A stretch of DNA of 7,776 nt from Clostridia bacterium (GTDB lineage Bacteria > Bacillota_A > Clostridia > UMGS1810): positions 1 through 7,776 of the forward strand of contig JAFSBJ010000129.1 in assembly GCA_017437345.1 (NCBI GenBank), read 5' to 3'. The notes beneath the pieces are model-generated. The model worked only from the letters and a program-made list of their open reading frames with translations. It made no database searches and was not told the DNA's origin. Of the stretch, positions 1 through 7,071 are shown piece by piece (position 1 is the stretch's first letter; every line of letters starts with the position of its first letter). A program made the position numbers and the translations under genes.

Positions 1-1187
1 GCGACGAATGTATAGAAGCATGCAGCGAAATACTCGAAGGCGACTATCGTGAATTTGAAGAAGCGGCAGGGGCAGGCTTTGATTTTACAGAGCTTCCCAA
101 GCCTGTAGATATAAAAAATATTTTGGATATGTATGTTGTGGGGCAGGATGCAGCAAAAAAAAGCCTTGCTGTTGCAGTTTATAACCACTATAAGCGCATA
201 AGCAAAAAAACAGCCGACGAAGATGTGGAGCTTCAAAAGAGTAATATTCTTATGATAGGGCCCACAGGCTCCGGAAAAACTCTCCTTGCCCAGACCTTAG
301 CCAGAATTATTGATGTTCCTTTTGCCATTGCAGATGCCACCTCATTAACTGAGGCAGGCTATGTTGGTGAGGATGTTGAAAATATTCTCTTAAAGCTTAT
401 TCAGGCAGCCGATTATGACATAAGCCGGGCAGAAAAAGGTATTATATATATTGATGAAATAGATAAAATAGCCCGCAAATCCGAAAACCCCTCCATCACC
501 CGAGATGTTAGCGGCGAAGGTGTTCAGCAGGCACTCTTAAAGATTCTTGAAGGAACAGTTGCTTCCGTTCCACCCCAGGGTGGAAGAAAGCATCCTCAGC
601 AGGAATTTATTCAGATAGACACAACCAACATTCTCTTTATCTGCGGCGGAGCTTTTGACGGAATAGATAAAATCATAGAAAGCCGCACAGGTAAAAAAGT
701 CCTGGGCTTTGGTGCTGAAATAAAATCTCAGTCCCAGAAGCAGGTTGGTGAAATCTTAAAGGATATTCAGCCTCAGGATCTTTTAAAATTTGGACTTATT
801 CCCGAATTTATCGGCAGACTTTCTGTTAATGTAACTTTAGATTCTCTTGATGAAGAAGCTCTTGTAAAGATTTTAACAGAGCCAAAAAATGCTCTTATAA
901 AGCAGTATCAGAAGCTCCTTTCCTATGATGATGTTGAGCTGGAATTTTCCGAAAAGGCAATCTGTGCAATTGCCAAAAAAGCAATAGAATTAAAAACAGG
1001 TGCCAGAGGTCTTCGCTCAATTATGGAAGAAACAATGAGTGATATAATGTTTAATGCTCCGTCTGACGAAAGCATCAGAAGCGTGAAAATCACAGAAGCT
1101 ATGGTTAATCCTGTAAAATCAAAGGAATTAAAAACTTCATCCGATAATGTAAAGAAGCTTTCATTATCTGTTAAGAAAGATGCATAA
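1..1187 (+). CDS. clpX: ATP-dependent Clp protease ATP-binding subunit ClpX (5' partial)
   Basis: ClpX is a cytoplasmic AAA+ unfoldase. Its hexamer recognises tagged or damaged proteins, unfolds them with ATP and threads them into the ClpP peptidase. The reading frame is open from base 3 and encodes 394 visible residues. It begins D-E-C just after a partial codon ending GC (probably TGC, Cys), which matches the second CxxC pair of the ClpX zinc-binding domain, so only the first zinc pair and the extreme N terminus lie outside. Visible motifs are Walker A GPTGSGKT (258-281), pore loop GYVG (357-368), Walker B ending IDEID (from about 450), the RKH substrate loop (585-593), the ClpP-docking tripeptide LGF (702-710), the EFIGR arginine region and sensor 2 GARGLRS (999-1019). 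The LGF loop indicates a working ClpP partner, although no clpP is present here. TTG (123) and ATG (129) are internal codons, not starts. The C-terminal small domain is complete and the gene ends in TAA. Identity is near certain. Confidence 0.97.
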   Translation, partial: DECIEACSEILEGDYREFEEAAGAGFDFTELPKPVDIKNILDMYVVGQDAAKKSLAVAVYNHYKRISKKTADEDVELQKSNILMIGPTGSGKTLLAQTLARIIDVPFAIADATSLTEAGYVGEDVENILLKLIQAADYDISRAEKGIIYIDEIDKIARKSENPSITRDVSGEGVQQALLKILEGTVASVPPQGGRKHPQQEFIQIDTTNILFICGGAFDGIDKIIESRTGKKVLGFGAEIKSQSQKQVGEILKDIQPQDLLKFGLIPEFIGRLSVNVTLDSLDEEALVKILTEPKNALIKQYQKLLSYDDVELEFSEKAICAIAKKAIELKTGARGLRSIMEETMSDIMFNAPSDESIRSVKITEAMVNPVKSKELKTSSDNVKKLSLSVKKDA

Positions 1188-1195
1188 ATAATATA

Positions 1196-1234
1196 AAATC
1201 CGTTTTCTCGATTTAATCCCGAAAAAACGGATTT
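1196..1234 (+). terminator. Probable terminator hairpin after clpX
   Basis: Arms 1196-1210 (AAATCCGTTTTCTCG) and 1220-1234 (CGAAAAAACGGATTT) pair over 15 positions with one C/A mismatch around a 9-base loop, starting 8 bases after the clpX stop. The tail, GTTGTATATT, is T-rich but not a clean T run, so termination may be partial and let transcription reach the radical SAM gene. The hairpin is seen directly; its role as a terminator is inferred from its position and length. Confidence 0.6.
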
Positions 1235-1257
1235 GTTGTATATTAAATCATACTACC

Positions 1258-1269
1258 GGTGATATTATG
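1258..1269 (+). promoter_or_regulatory. Ribosome binding site and ATG start of the radical SAM gene
   Basis: GGTGAT at 1258-1263 matches the distal part of the consensus AGGAGGTGAT, and the ATG follows at 1267. The short gap is acceptable because this part of the consensus normally lies close to the start. The next residues, KQRIFHIPIFVPHKGCPHDC, are the expected N terminus of the family, which supports this start. I could not find a convincing promoter in the 79-base gap after clpX. Confidence 0.65.
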
Positions 1270-2247
1270 AAACAAAGAATCTTCCACATCCCCATTTTCG
1301 TTCCCCATAAGGGCTGCCCCCATGACTGCGTTTTTTGTAATCAGAGGAAAATAACAGGCAGAGTTAAAGAAACTACAGTCGATGATGCAAAAAAAATAAT
1401 AGAATCCCACCTTGAGTCAATAGAAAAATATAATCAAAAAGGAAGCTATAAGGCAGAAATTGCATTTTTTGGCGGGAGCTTTACAGCCATTGAAGAAGAA
1501 AAACAAACAGAGCTTTTAAAGCTTGCCAATAAATATGTTTTGTCTGGAAGGGTAAGCGGCATCCGCTGTTCCACAAGACCTGATGCAATAGACGAAGCTA
1601 TCGTTTCAAATTGTAAAGCCTATGGAGTCACAGCAATTGAGCTTGGTGTTCAGTCAGCTGATGAAGAGGTCTTATCTCTTAGCGAAAGGGGACATAGCTT
1701 TAGTGATGTTGAAACTGCATCAGAGCTTATAAAAAAATATGATATAGAGCTTGGTCTTCAGATGATGACAGGTCTCCCGGGAGATACAAATGAAAAATCT
1801 ATAGCAACAGCTAAAAAGATTGCAAATCTTATGCCAAAAAATGTCCGCATTTATCCAACCCTTGTTATGGAAGATACCCGTCTTATGGAAATGTATAAAA
1901 AAGGTGAGTATCAGCCTCAGAAGCTGGAAGACGCAGTTATCCTTGCAGCAGATATAGCACAAATTTTCATAGAGAAAAACATTGAGATTCTCAGAATATC
2001 TCTCCAGACAACCGACGGAGTAAATGAAAAAACTGTTATTGGCCCTTATCACGCGGCTTTTGCAGAGCTTGTATATTCCGAAATTGAAAAAAGAAAAATT
2101 GAAGCTCACATTATAAAAAATAATCTTTCCGATTGCACTCTTGAAATAGCAAGCGATAAGCCATCACAGCTTATAGGACATAAAAAATCAAATAAAATAT
2201 ATTTCAAAAATAAATATAATATAGATTTAACTGTCACGCCCCGATAA
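1267..2247 (+). CDS. Elp3-like radical SAM protein of the smc neighbourhood
   Basis: This is a 326-residue radical S-adenosylmethionine enzyme. The Fe-S cluster motif CxxxCxxC is Cys17, Cys21 and Cys24 (CPHDCVFC). Next come the SAM-contacting GGSFTA segment (69-74), STRPD (102-106), ELGVQS (125-130), RGH (141-143) and QMMTGLPGD (165-173), a series typical of Elp3 and YhcC-type proteins. The acetyltransferase domain that follows the radical SAM domain in true Elp3 is absent: after about residue 250 there is only a short tail beginning GPYHAAFAELVYSEIE. Similar stand-alone proteins sit just upstream of smc in many Clostridia, as I recall, usually after rnc; no reaction has been firmly assigned that I know of. 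RNA modification is a guess from Elp3 kinship. The gene is bounded by hairpins at both ends, so it may form its own transcript or be read through from clpX. Fold assignment is firm; substrate and reaction are unknown. Confidence 0.9.
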   Translation: MKQRIFHIPIFVPHKGCPHDCVFCNQRKITGRVKETTVDDAKKIIESHLESIEKYNQKGSYKAEIAFFGGSFTAIEEEKQTELLKLANKYVLSGRVSGIRCSTRPDAIDEAIVSNCKAYGVTAIELGVQSADEEVLSLSERGHSFSDVETASELIKKYDIELGLQMMTGLPGDTNEKSIATAKKIANLMPKNVRIYPTLVMEDTRLMEMYKKGEYQPQKLEDAVILAADIAQIFIEKNIEILRISLQTTDGVNEKTVIGPYHAAFAELVYSEIEKRKIEAHIIKNNLSDCTLEIASDKPSQLIGHKKSNKIYFKNKYNIDLTVTPR

Positions 2248-2264
2248 CCGGGCGTGATTTTTTT
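2234..2264 (+). terminator. Intrinsic terminator overlapping the end of the radical SAM gene
   Basis: TCACGCCC (2234-2241) pairs perfectly with GGGCGTGA (2250-2257), giving 8 bp that are mostly G-C, around an 8-base loop. Seven T bases (2258-2264) follow. The left arm encodes the last residues of the radical SAM protein and its TAA stop (2245-2247) lies in the loop. This is a textbook rho-independent terminator and separates the gene from smc. Confidence 0.9.
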
Positions 2265-2277
2265 GAAAAATTAATTC

Positions 2278-2306
2278 TTGCCAAAGTATTATCTTTGTGG
2301 TAGTAT
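2278..2306 (+). promoter_or_regulatory. Sigma-A type promoter for smc-ftsY
   Basis: TTGCCA (2278-2283) differs from the -35 consensus at one base. It is followed by a 17-base spacer and TAGTAT (2301-2306), which has two mismatches to TATAAT and is preceded by TG at 2298-2299, an extended -10 element. Transcription would start near 2313, leaving a leader of about 44 bases before the smc TTG. Its place directly after a strong terminator fits a new transcription unit. This is inferred from consensus only. Confidence 0.65.
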
Positions 2307-2343
2307 TGTATTAAGTATATTTATGTACAAAAGAATGTTTTTT

Positions 2344-2359
2344 GAGGTGTATAAGCTTG
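2344..2359 (+). promoter_or_regulatory. Ribosome binding site and TTG start of smc
   Basis: GAGGTG (2344-2349) is a good ribosome binding site, followed by 7 bases and TTG (2357-2359). The resulting N terminus, MYLKGVEMHGFKSFADK, lines up with the usual bacterial SMC start, where a short hydrophobic strand precedes GFKSFA. An in-frame TTG at 2342 overlaps the ribosome binding site and would add five untypical residues. The ATG at 2378 would remove the first strand of the ATPase head. TTG 2357 is therefore preferred. Confidence 0.85.
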
Positions 2360-5300
2360 TATTTAAAAGGCGTAGAAATGCATGGATTTAAATCCTTTGC
2401 AGATAAAATAGAACTCGAATTCGGTCAGGGTATAACCACTATCGTAGGCCCCAATGGAAGCGGAAAGAGCAATATTTCCGATGCTATCCGCTGGGTTCTG
2501 GGTGAGCAAAGTGCCAAGAGTCTTCGTGGCGGCAATATGCAGGATGTCATTTTTGCCGGCACACAAAAAAGAGCCCCCCTTGGCTTTGCCCAGGTTTCCA
2601 TTATTCTTGATAATAAGGATAAAACCTTCAAGATAGACTATGAAAAAATAAAGGTTACCCGTCGTGTGCATAGAAGCGGTGAAAGTAATTATCTTATAAA
2701 TGATAAGGAATGTCGACTTAAGGATATTCACGAACTCTTTATGGACACAGGCATAGGCCGCGAAGGCTATTCTGTAATAGGTCAGGGTAAAATTGATCAG
2801 ATTCTTTCATCAAAGGCAGAAGAAAGACGAAACATCTTTGAAGAAGCATCCGGAATAACCAAATATAAATATCGCAAGGCAGAATCAGAGAAAAAGCTTT
2901 TGCAAACTGAAGATAACCTGACTCGTATAAGAGACCTTTTGTCCGAATTGGAAGCTCAGGTAGGCCCATTGGAGGTTCAGTCCAGAAAAGCAAGAAAATA
3001 TCTTGATTTAAGAGAAGTTTTAAAAGGCCTTGATATTAATATTTCAATCCGTAATATTGATAAACTCCGCGAAACTCTTTCTGAGGGAAAATCAAAATTC
3101 ACCGTAGCCTTTAATCAGCTTGCCGATGAAAAAAATAAGCTTTTAAGCCTTGAAACCGCCATAGAATCCGAAACCTCATCTCTTGGTGAATTAAATGAAA
3201 AAATAACAGCTCTAAGACAGCAAAGCTTTGATATCGAAAAAAACAGCGGCACTCTTTCAGGCAGAATAGAAATATTAAAAAACAATATAGAAAATAATAA
3301 CTCAAATAAAAAGCGTCTGGCTGATGAAATAGATGCTATAAATCTTGCTTCCAAAAAGGCCAATGAAGATGTTTTGTCAATAGAAAAAGAAATAGAAGCT
3401 ATCAAAGAAAATAAAAAGCTTCTTGAAGAAAAGGTTGCAGGTCATGACAAAACTCTTTCTTCCATCGATCAGAATATCTCAGAGCTTCTAGCCCAGACAG
3501 ACGCCCTTAAAGAAGCACTTTCTATGAAGCTTTCCGAAATTTCTTCATCAAAAACAAAAATCTCCAGCCTTGAAATGCTTATAAAGAATTTTGATGAAAG
3601 AAAAAAAGATCTTAAAAATGAGCTTCAGGTAAAAAAGGAAGCTCTTGAGAGTGCAGAGCAGGCAAAAGCTTCTTTAGAAAAAAGCAAAGAAGAAATCCAA
3701 AGTAAAAAACAGACAGCTCAGAATAAACTCGAAAAATTAAAAGGTGAATATTTTGAACTCACCGATAAACTCAATAAAGCCAAAGAAGAACAGAATGCCC
3801 TTGTTGCAAAATGCAACGATAAGGAATCAAGAAAAACAGTTCTTGAAGATCTCGAGCGGGGATATGAAGGCTATGCAAAGAGCGTAAAAAATATTCTTTC
3901 TTCCGGAATAAAGGGCGTTCATGGTGTTGTGTCAAAGCTTATTGAGGTTGATGCAAAGTATGTAACTGCGGTAGAAATCGCTCTTGGAGCAGGTCTTCAG
4001 AATGTTGTTGTAGACGATGAAGCCTGTGCTAAAAAATGCATAAACTATCTTAAGGAAAATCGTCTTGGAAGAGCAACCTTCCTTCCCCTCACATCAGTTA
4101 AAGGAAACGATTTGAAGGATGTTCCCAAAACAGCAAAAGGCTATGTTGGCATAGCATCCGAGCTTGCAAAATGTGATGAAAAATACCGCGAAATAATAAA
4201 AAGCCTCATCGGGCGTACAATAGTTATAGACAATATGGATAATGCTGTTGAGCTGGCAAAGAAAACCGGATATAAATTCAAGATGGTAACTCTCGACGGT
4301 CAGCTTATAAATCCCGGTGGTTCTCTCACGGGCGGAAGCATCAACAAAACCCAGAGTCTACTTAGTCGTAGTAAAGACATTGAAGCTCTTTCAAAAGAAA
4401 TAGAAAAGCTCAGAGACATAATCGATGATAACGACGATACAATTGCAGAGTATAATTCGGAAATCAAAAAGATGGCAACTCTCAAGGAAAGCCTTGATTC
4501 AGAGCTTAATCAGGCAGAAAGAGAAAGTGTCAGAATTTCTTCCGAATTTACCAATAACGAAAGAATAATCTCTGAGCTAACACGCAATATCAGCACAATA
4601 ACCGACGAAAGCGGCTCGGTTCTTGGTGAAATTGAGGATATTGAAAAACAGAAAGAGGCAACAGAAAGCTCCTTGCTTCTTATGGAGGAAGATGTTAAAG
4701 CTGTCCGCGAAAAGATAGAAGAAGCTCAGGCAAAAGGAATTGAAGCCACGGAAAAAAGAGAAGAATTTGTAAAATCTGTAACAGACGACAGAATCCTTCT
4801 TGCCAATGCCGATAAAGATATTGATCTTTTAAATGAAAGAATAACATCCATCATTCAGGCAAAGGAAAATTCTCTTTTGAATATTGAAGCAAAAAATTCT
4901 GAAATAGCCCAATTCGACAAACAGAATGAGCTTATTTCAGATGAAATAGCCTTAGTTGAAGAAGAAATAAAATCCGCCAGAGAAAACACAGGCGAGCTTG
5001 CCGAAAAAATATCCTATGGCGAAAAAGCATATGAAAAAGCTTCTGTGAGCCTTAAAGAAAATCAGAAAAAATTAAAAGAGCAGAATGAAACCATATATCT
5101 TCTTCAGCTTGAAGTGTCAAGAATAGAAAACCGCAATTCCAAAACAGAAATGGAAATTGAGGTTATAACAAATAAGCTCTGGGATGAATATGAGCTGACC
5201 TATAATGCCTCACTTCAATATAAGATTTCCGATTTTAATATGACAGAGTCACAGAAAGAAGCGGCATCGCTTCGTGCTCAGATAAAATCCCTGGGTAATA

Positions 5301-5902
5301 TCAATATTGATTCAATTGAGCAGTATAAAGAAGTAAAAGAAAGGTTTGATTTTCTTTCTGCCCAGAAGCAAGACCTTGATGAAACAAAGGCAAAGCTTGA
5401 AGACATTATAAGAGAAATGCAAAGTATAATGGTAAAGCAGTTTAAGGAAAGCTTTGAAATTATCCGCGAAAAATTTGATGTTGTGTTCAGAGCTCTTTTC
5501 GGTGGCGGTGCAGGCAGACTTTCTCTTTCTGATCCCGATAATATTTTGGAAAGCGGAATCGACATAGAGGTTCAGCCGCCGGGCAAAAAACTGCAGAATA
5601 TGATGGCTCTCTCGGGTGGTGAAAAAGCTCTTTCGGCAATTGCCCTTCTGTTCTCTGTGTTGGAAGTCCGCCCGACTCCTTTCTGTATTCTCGACGAGGT
5701 TGAAGCAGCTCTTGACGATAACAATGTTTATCGTTTTGCCGACTATATCAGAAAATACAGCGAGAAAACACAGTTTATAGTTGTAACTCACCGTAGAGGA
5801 ACAATGAAAGCTGCCGATATTATGTATGGTGTAACCATGCAGGAAAAAGGTGTATCAAAGCTTCTGAAATTAAAGTTTGAAGATCTGGAGGACTATAATT
5901 AA
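2357..5902 (+). CDS. smc: Chromosome segregation protein SMC
   Basis: SMC is a homodimeric ATPase that, with ScpA and ScpB, compacts and segregates the chromosome by loop extrusion. The protein is 1181 residues, close to the roughly 1186 of Bacillus subtilis SMC. The N-terminal head has Walker A GPNGSGKS (31-38), then a long charged coiled-coil arm from about 170 to 500. The hinge spans roughly 510-665 and includes the GVHGVVSKLIEV start, the glycine-rich GLQNVVVDD stretch and GGSLTGGS near 654-661. A second coiled coil runs to about 1010. The C-terminal head has the ABC signature LSGGEKALS (Ser1086) and Walker B CILDEVEAALDD, with Asp1113 and catalytic Glu1114. All ATPase residues are present, so the protein should be active. 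It starts a transcription unit behind its own predicted promoter and is coupled to ftsY by a one-base overlap. The ScpA/ScpB genes are not in the window. Start choice is argued in the ribosome binding site entry. Confidence 0.98.
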   Translation: MYLKGVEMHGFKSFADKIELEFGQGITTIVGPNGSGKSNISDAIRWVLGEQSAKSLRGGNMQDVIFAGTQKRAPLGFAQVSIILDNKDKTFKIDYEKIKVTRRVHRSGESNYLINDKECRLKDIHELFMDTGIGREGYSVIGQGKIDQILSSKAEERRNIFEEASGITKYKYRKAESEKKLLQTEDNLTRIRDLLSELEAQVGPLEVQSRKARKYLDLREVLKGLDINISIRNIDKLRETLSEGKSKFTVAFNQLADEKNKLLSLETAIESETSSLGELNEKITALRQQSFDIEKNSGTLSGRIEILKNNIENNNSNKKRLADEIDAINLASKKANEDVLSIEKEIEAIKENKKLLEEKVAGHDKTLSSIDQNISELLAQTDALKEALSMKLSEISSSKTKISSLEMLIKNFDERKKDLKNELQVKKEALESAEQAKASLEKSKEEIQSKKQTAQNKLEKLKGEYFELTDKLNKAKEEQNALVAKCNDKESRKTVLEDLERGYEGYAKSVKNILSSGIKGVHGVVSKLIEVDAKYVTAVEIALGAGLQNVVVDDEACAKKCINYLKENRLGRATFLPLTSVKGNDLKDVPKTAKGYVGIASELAKCDEKYREIIKSLIGRTIVIDNMDNAVELAKKTGYKFKMVTLDGQLINPGGSLTGGSINKTQSLLSRSKDIEALSKEIEKLRDIIDDNDDTIAEYNSEIKKMATLKESLDSELNQAERESVRISSEFTNNERIISELTRNISTITDESGSVLGEIEDIEKQKEATESSLLLMEEDVKAVREKIEEAQAKGIEATEKREEFVKSVTDDRILLANADKDIDLLNERITSIIQAKENSLLNIEAKNSEIAQFDKQNELISDEIALVEEEIKSARENTGELAEKISYGEKAYEKASVSLKENQKKLKEQNETIYLLQLEVSRIENRNSKTEMEIEVITNKLWDEYELTYNASLQYKISDFNMTESQKEAASLRAQIKSLGNINIDSIEQYKEVKERFDFLSAQKQDLDETKAKLEDIIREMQSIMVKQFKESFEIIREKFDVVFRALFGGGAGRLSLSDPDNILESGIDIEVQPPGKKLQNMMALSGGEKALSAIALLFSVLEVRPTPFCILDEVEAALDDNNVYRFADYIRKYSEKTQFIVVTHRRGTMKAADIMYGVTMQEKGVSKLLKLKFEDLEDYN

Positions 5903-5904
5903 TG
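5887..5904 (+). promoter_or_regulatory. ftsY ribosome binding site and TAATG junction with smc
   Basis: GGAGG (5887-5891) lies inside the last codons of smc, 10 bases before the ftsY ATG (5902-5904). The smc stop TAA (5900-5902) shares its last A with that ATG. The arrangement suggests translational coupling, so that ribosomes finishing smc can restart on ftsY, with a strong site also available for independent initiation. Confidence 0.8.
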
Positions 5905-7014
5905 GCATTTAAAGATAAATTCGGTAAAATTTTTGGCTTTGGTGTACAGGAGCAGGAAGCAATAGAAGCCGAAGAAATAATTTCAGAATCAGACAATATA
6001 GAAATAACCCCCGAATCCAAACCCGAACTTAAAGAGCCTGAGGATTTGAATTCAGAAGAAAATGCAGATGTATTGCCTGCTTTTGAAGATGAAGAAGAAA
6101 AAACGGGCTTTTTTGCCAAGCTTAAAAGTGGTCTTGGGAAAACAAGGGCATCAATAAATGATAAGCTTGATTCTGTTTTAAAGGCATTCAAAAAGGTTGA
6201 TGAAGAACTTTTTGAAGAGCTTGAAGAAGCTCTTATTATGGCAGATGTTGGCGTTGATACCTCTCTTTATATAATTTCCGAATTAAGAAAAAAGGTTAAG
6301 GAAAATAAAATAATCGAAACTGAGGATGTTAAAAAAGCAATAGAAGAGATTATTTCAGATATTCTTTCAGAAAATAGTAATTCGCTTTCTCTTGAAACCT
6401 CACCTTCGGTTGTAATGGTAATAGGGGTAAATGGCGTAGGGAAAACCACATCTATCGGTAAGCTTGCATCAAGGCTCACTTCCTCCGGAAAAAAGGTTAT
6501 CTTAGGCGCTGCCGATACCTTCCGCGCCGCTGCCATAGATCAGCTCGACATCTGGGCAAAAAGATCGGGCATAGATATCATAAAGCATCAGGAAGGGTCA
6601 GACCCTGCCGCAGTTGTTTTCGACACAATTGCCGCGGCAAAGGCAAGAGGCTGTGATGTTATTATTTTAGATACAGCAGGCAGACTCCACAACAAGAAGA
6701 ACCTTATGGATGAGCTTGAAAAAATATCAAGGGTGATTGAGCGTGAGCTTCCTTCGGCATCAAGAGAAACACTTCTTGTTCTTGATGCAACTACAGGGCA
6801 GAATGCGGTTACCCAGGCAAAGCTTTTCTGTGAAAGTGCTTCCATCACGGGCATAATTCTCACAAAGCTTGACGGAAGTGCCAAGGGCGGAATTGTTCTT
6901 GCCATATCTCATGAACAAAATATTCCTGTAAAGCTCATCGGAGTTGGCGAGGGAATAGACGATCTTCAGGATTTCGACAGTGAAGCATTTGCAAAAGCAA
7001 TGTTTACAGAATAA
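5902..7014 (+). CDS. ftsY: Signal recognition particle receptor FtsY
   Basis: FtsY is the SRP receptor GTPase. At the membrane it docks Ffh-4.5S RNA carrying a ribosome with a nascent membrane protein and hands it to SecYEG. The protein is 370 residues. It opens with a basic-aromatic stretch (MAFKDKFGKIFGFG) that could touch the membrane, followed by an acidic region of about 55 residues (16-70), a short version of the variable A domain. The N helical bundle follows from about 75 to 165, then the G domain with G1 GVNGVGKT (175-182), DTFRAAAIDQL (205-215), G3 DTAGR (257-261), G4 TKLD (321-324) and the closing GVGEGIDDLQDF (347-358). All nucleotide-binding motifs are intact. DTFRAAA and the acidic N terminus favour FtsY over Ffh, and the methionine-rich M domain of Ffh is absent. 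The smc-ftsY pair is a conserved Firmicutes arrangement, but ylxM and ffh, which often follow, are not found in the remaining sequence. Confidence 0.98.
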   Translation: MAFKDKFGKIFGFGVQEQEAIEAEEIISESDNIEITPESKPELKEPEDLNSEENADVLPAFEDEEEKTGFFAKLKSGLGKTRASINDKLDSVLKAFKKVDEELFEELEEALIMADVGVDTSLYIISELRKKVKENKIIETEDVKKAIEEIISDILSENSNSLSLETSPSVVMVIGVNGVGKTTSIGKLASRLTSSGKKVILGAADTFRAAAIDQLDIWAKRSGIDIIKHQEGSDPAAVVFDTIAAAKARGCDVIILDTAGRLHNKKNLMDELEKISRVIERELPSASRETLLVLDATTGQNAVTQAKLFCESASITGIILTKLDGSAKGGIVLAISHEQNIPVKLIGVGEGIDDLQDFDSEAFAKAMFTE

Positions 7015-7054
7015 TTATAAGTCATCTTTTGTTGCACAGATAAATATCATAATC

Positions 7055-7071
7055 AGGTGGTGTTTAATATG
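7055..7071 (+). promoter_or_regulatory. Ribosome binding site deciding the start of the last gene
   Basis: AGGTGG (7055-7060) sits 8 bases before ATG (7069-7071), good spacing. The in-frame GTG codons at 7057 and 7060 form part of this site and would add only four residues, so ATG 7069 is preferred. I saw no convincing promoter between ftsY and this gene, so it is probably read from the smc-ftsY transcript. Confidence 0.75.

Noticed and set aside
123..131. TTG or ATG as the start of clpX
   Set aside because: The frame stays open to the window edge and its upstream codons encode the ClpX zinc-domain and linker residues, so these codons are internal.
154..163. Run of eight A bases in clpX resembling a slippery site
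   Set aside because: It encodes the ordinary Ala-Lys-Lys region, no downstream stem or useful alternative frame is evident, and A runs are common in this sequence.
1235..1266. Possible promoter for the radical SAM gene
   Set aside because: TATATT and CATACT resemble -10 elements, but no acceptable -35 lies at the right distance; the required position falls in the hairpin.
1720..2109. Open reading frame of 129 codons on the - strand inside the radical SAM gene
   Set aside because: It lies wholly opposite a gene with intact family motifs, its protein has no recognisable domain, and AT-rich purine-biased coding strands often leave such frames. The other minus-strand frames inside smc and ftsY (for example 5312-5791, 5820-6191 and 6588-6905) are rejected for the same reason.
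1250..2306. ATACTACC (1250-1257) and its reverse complement GGTAGTAT (2299-2306) flanking the radical SAM gene
   Set aside because: An 8-base inverted match over this distance is expected by chance in AT-rich DNA, and the second copy is explained by the smc promoter.
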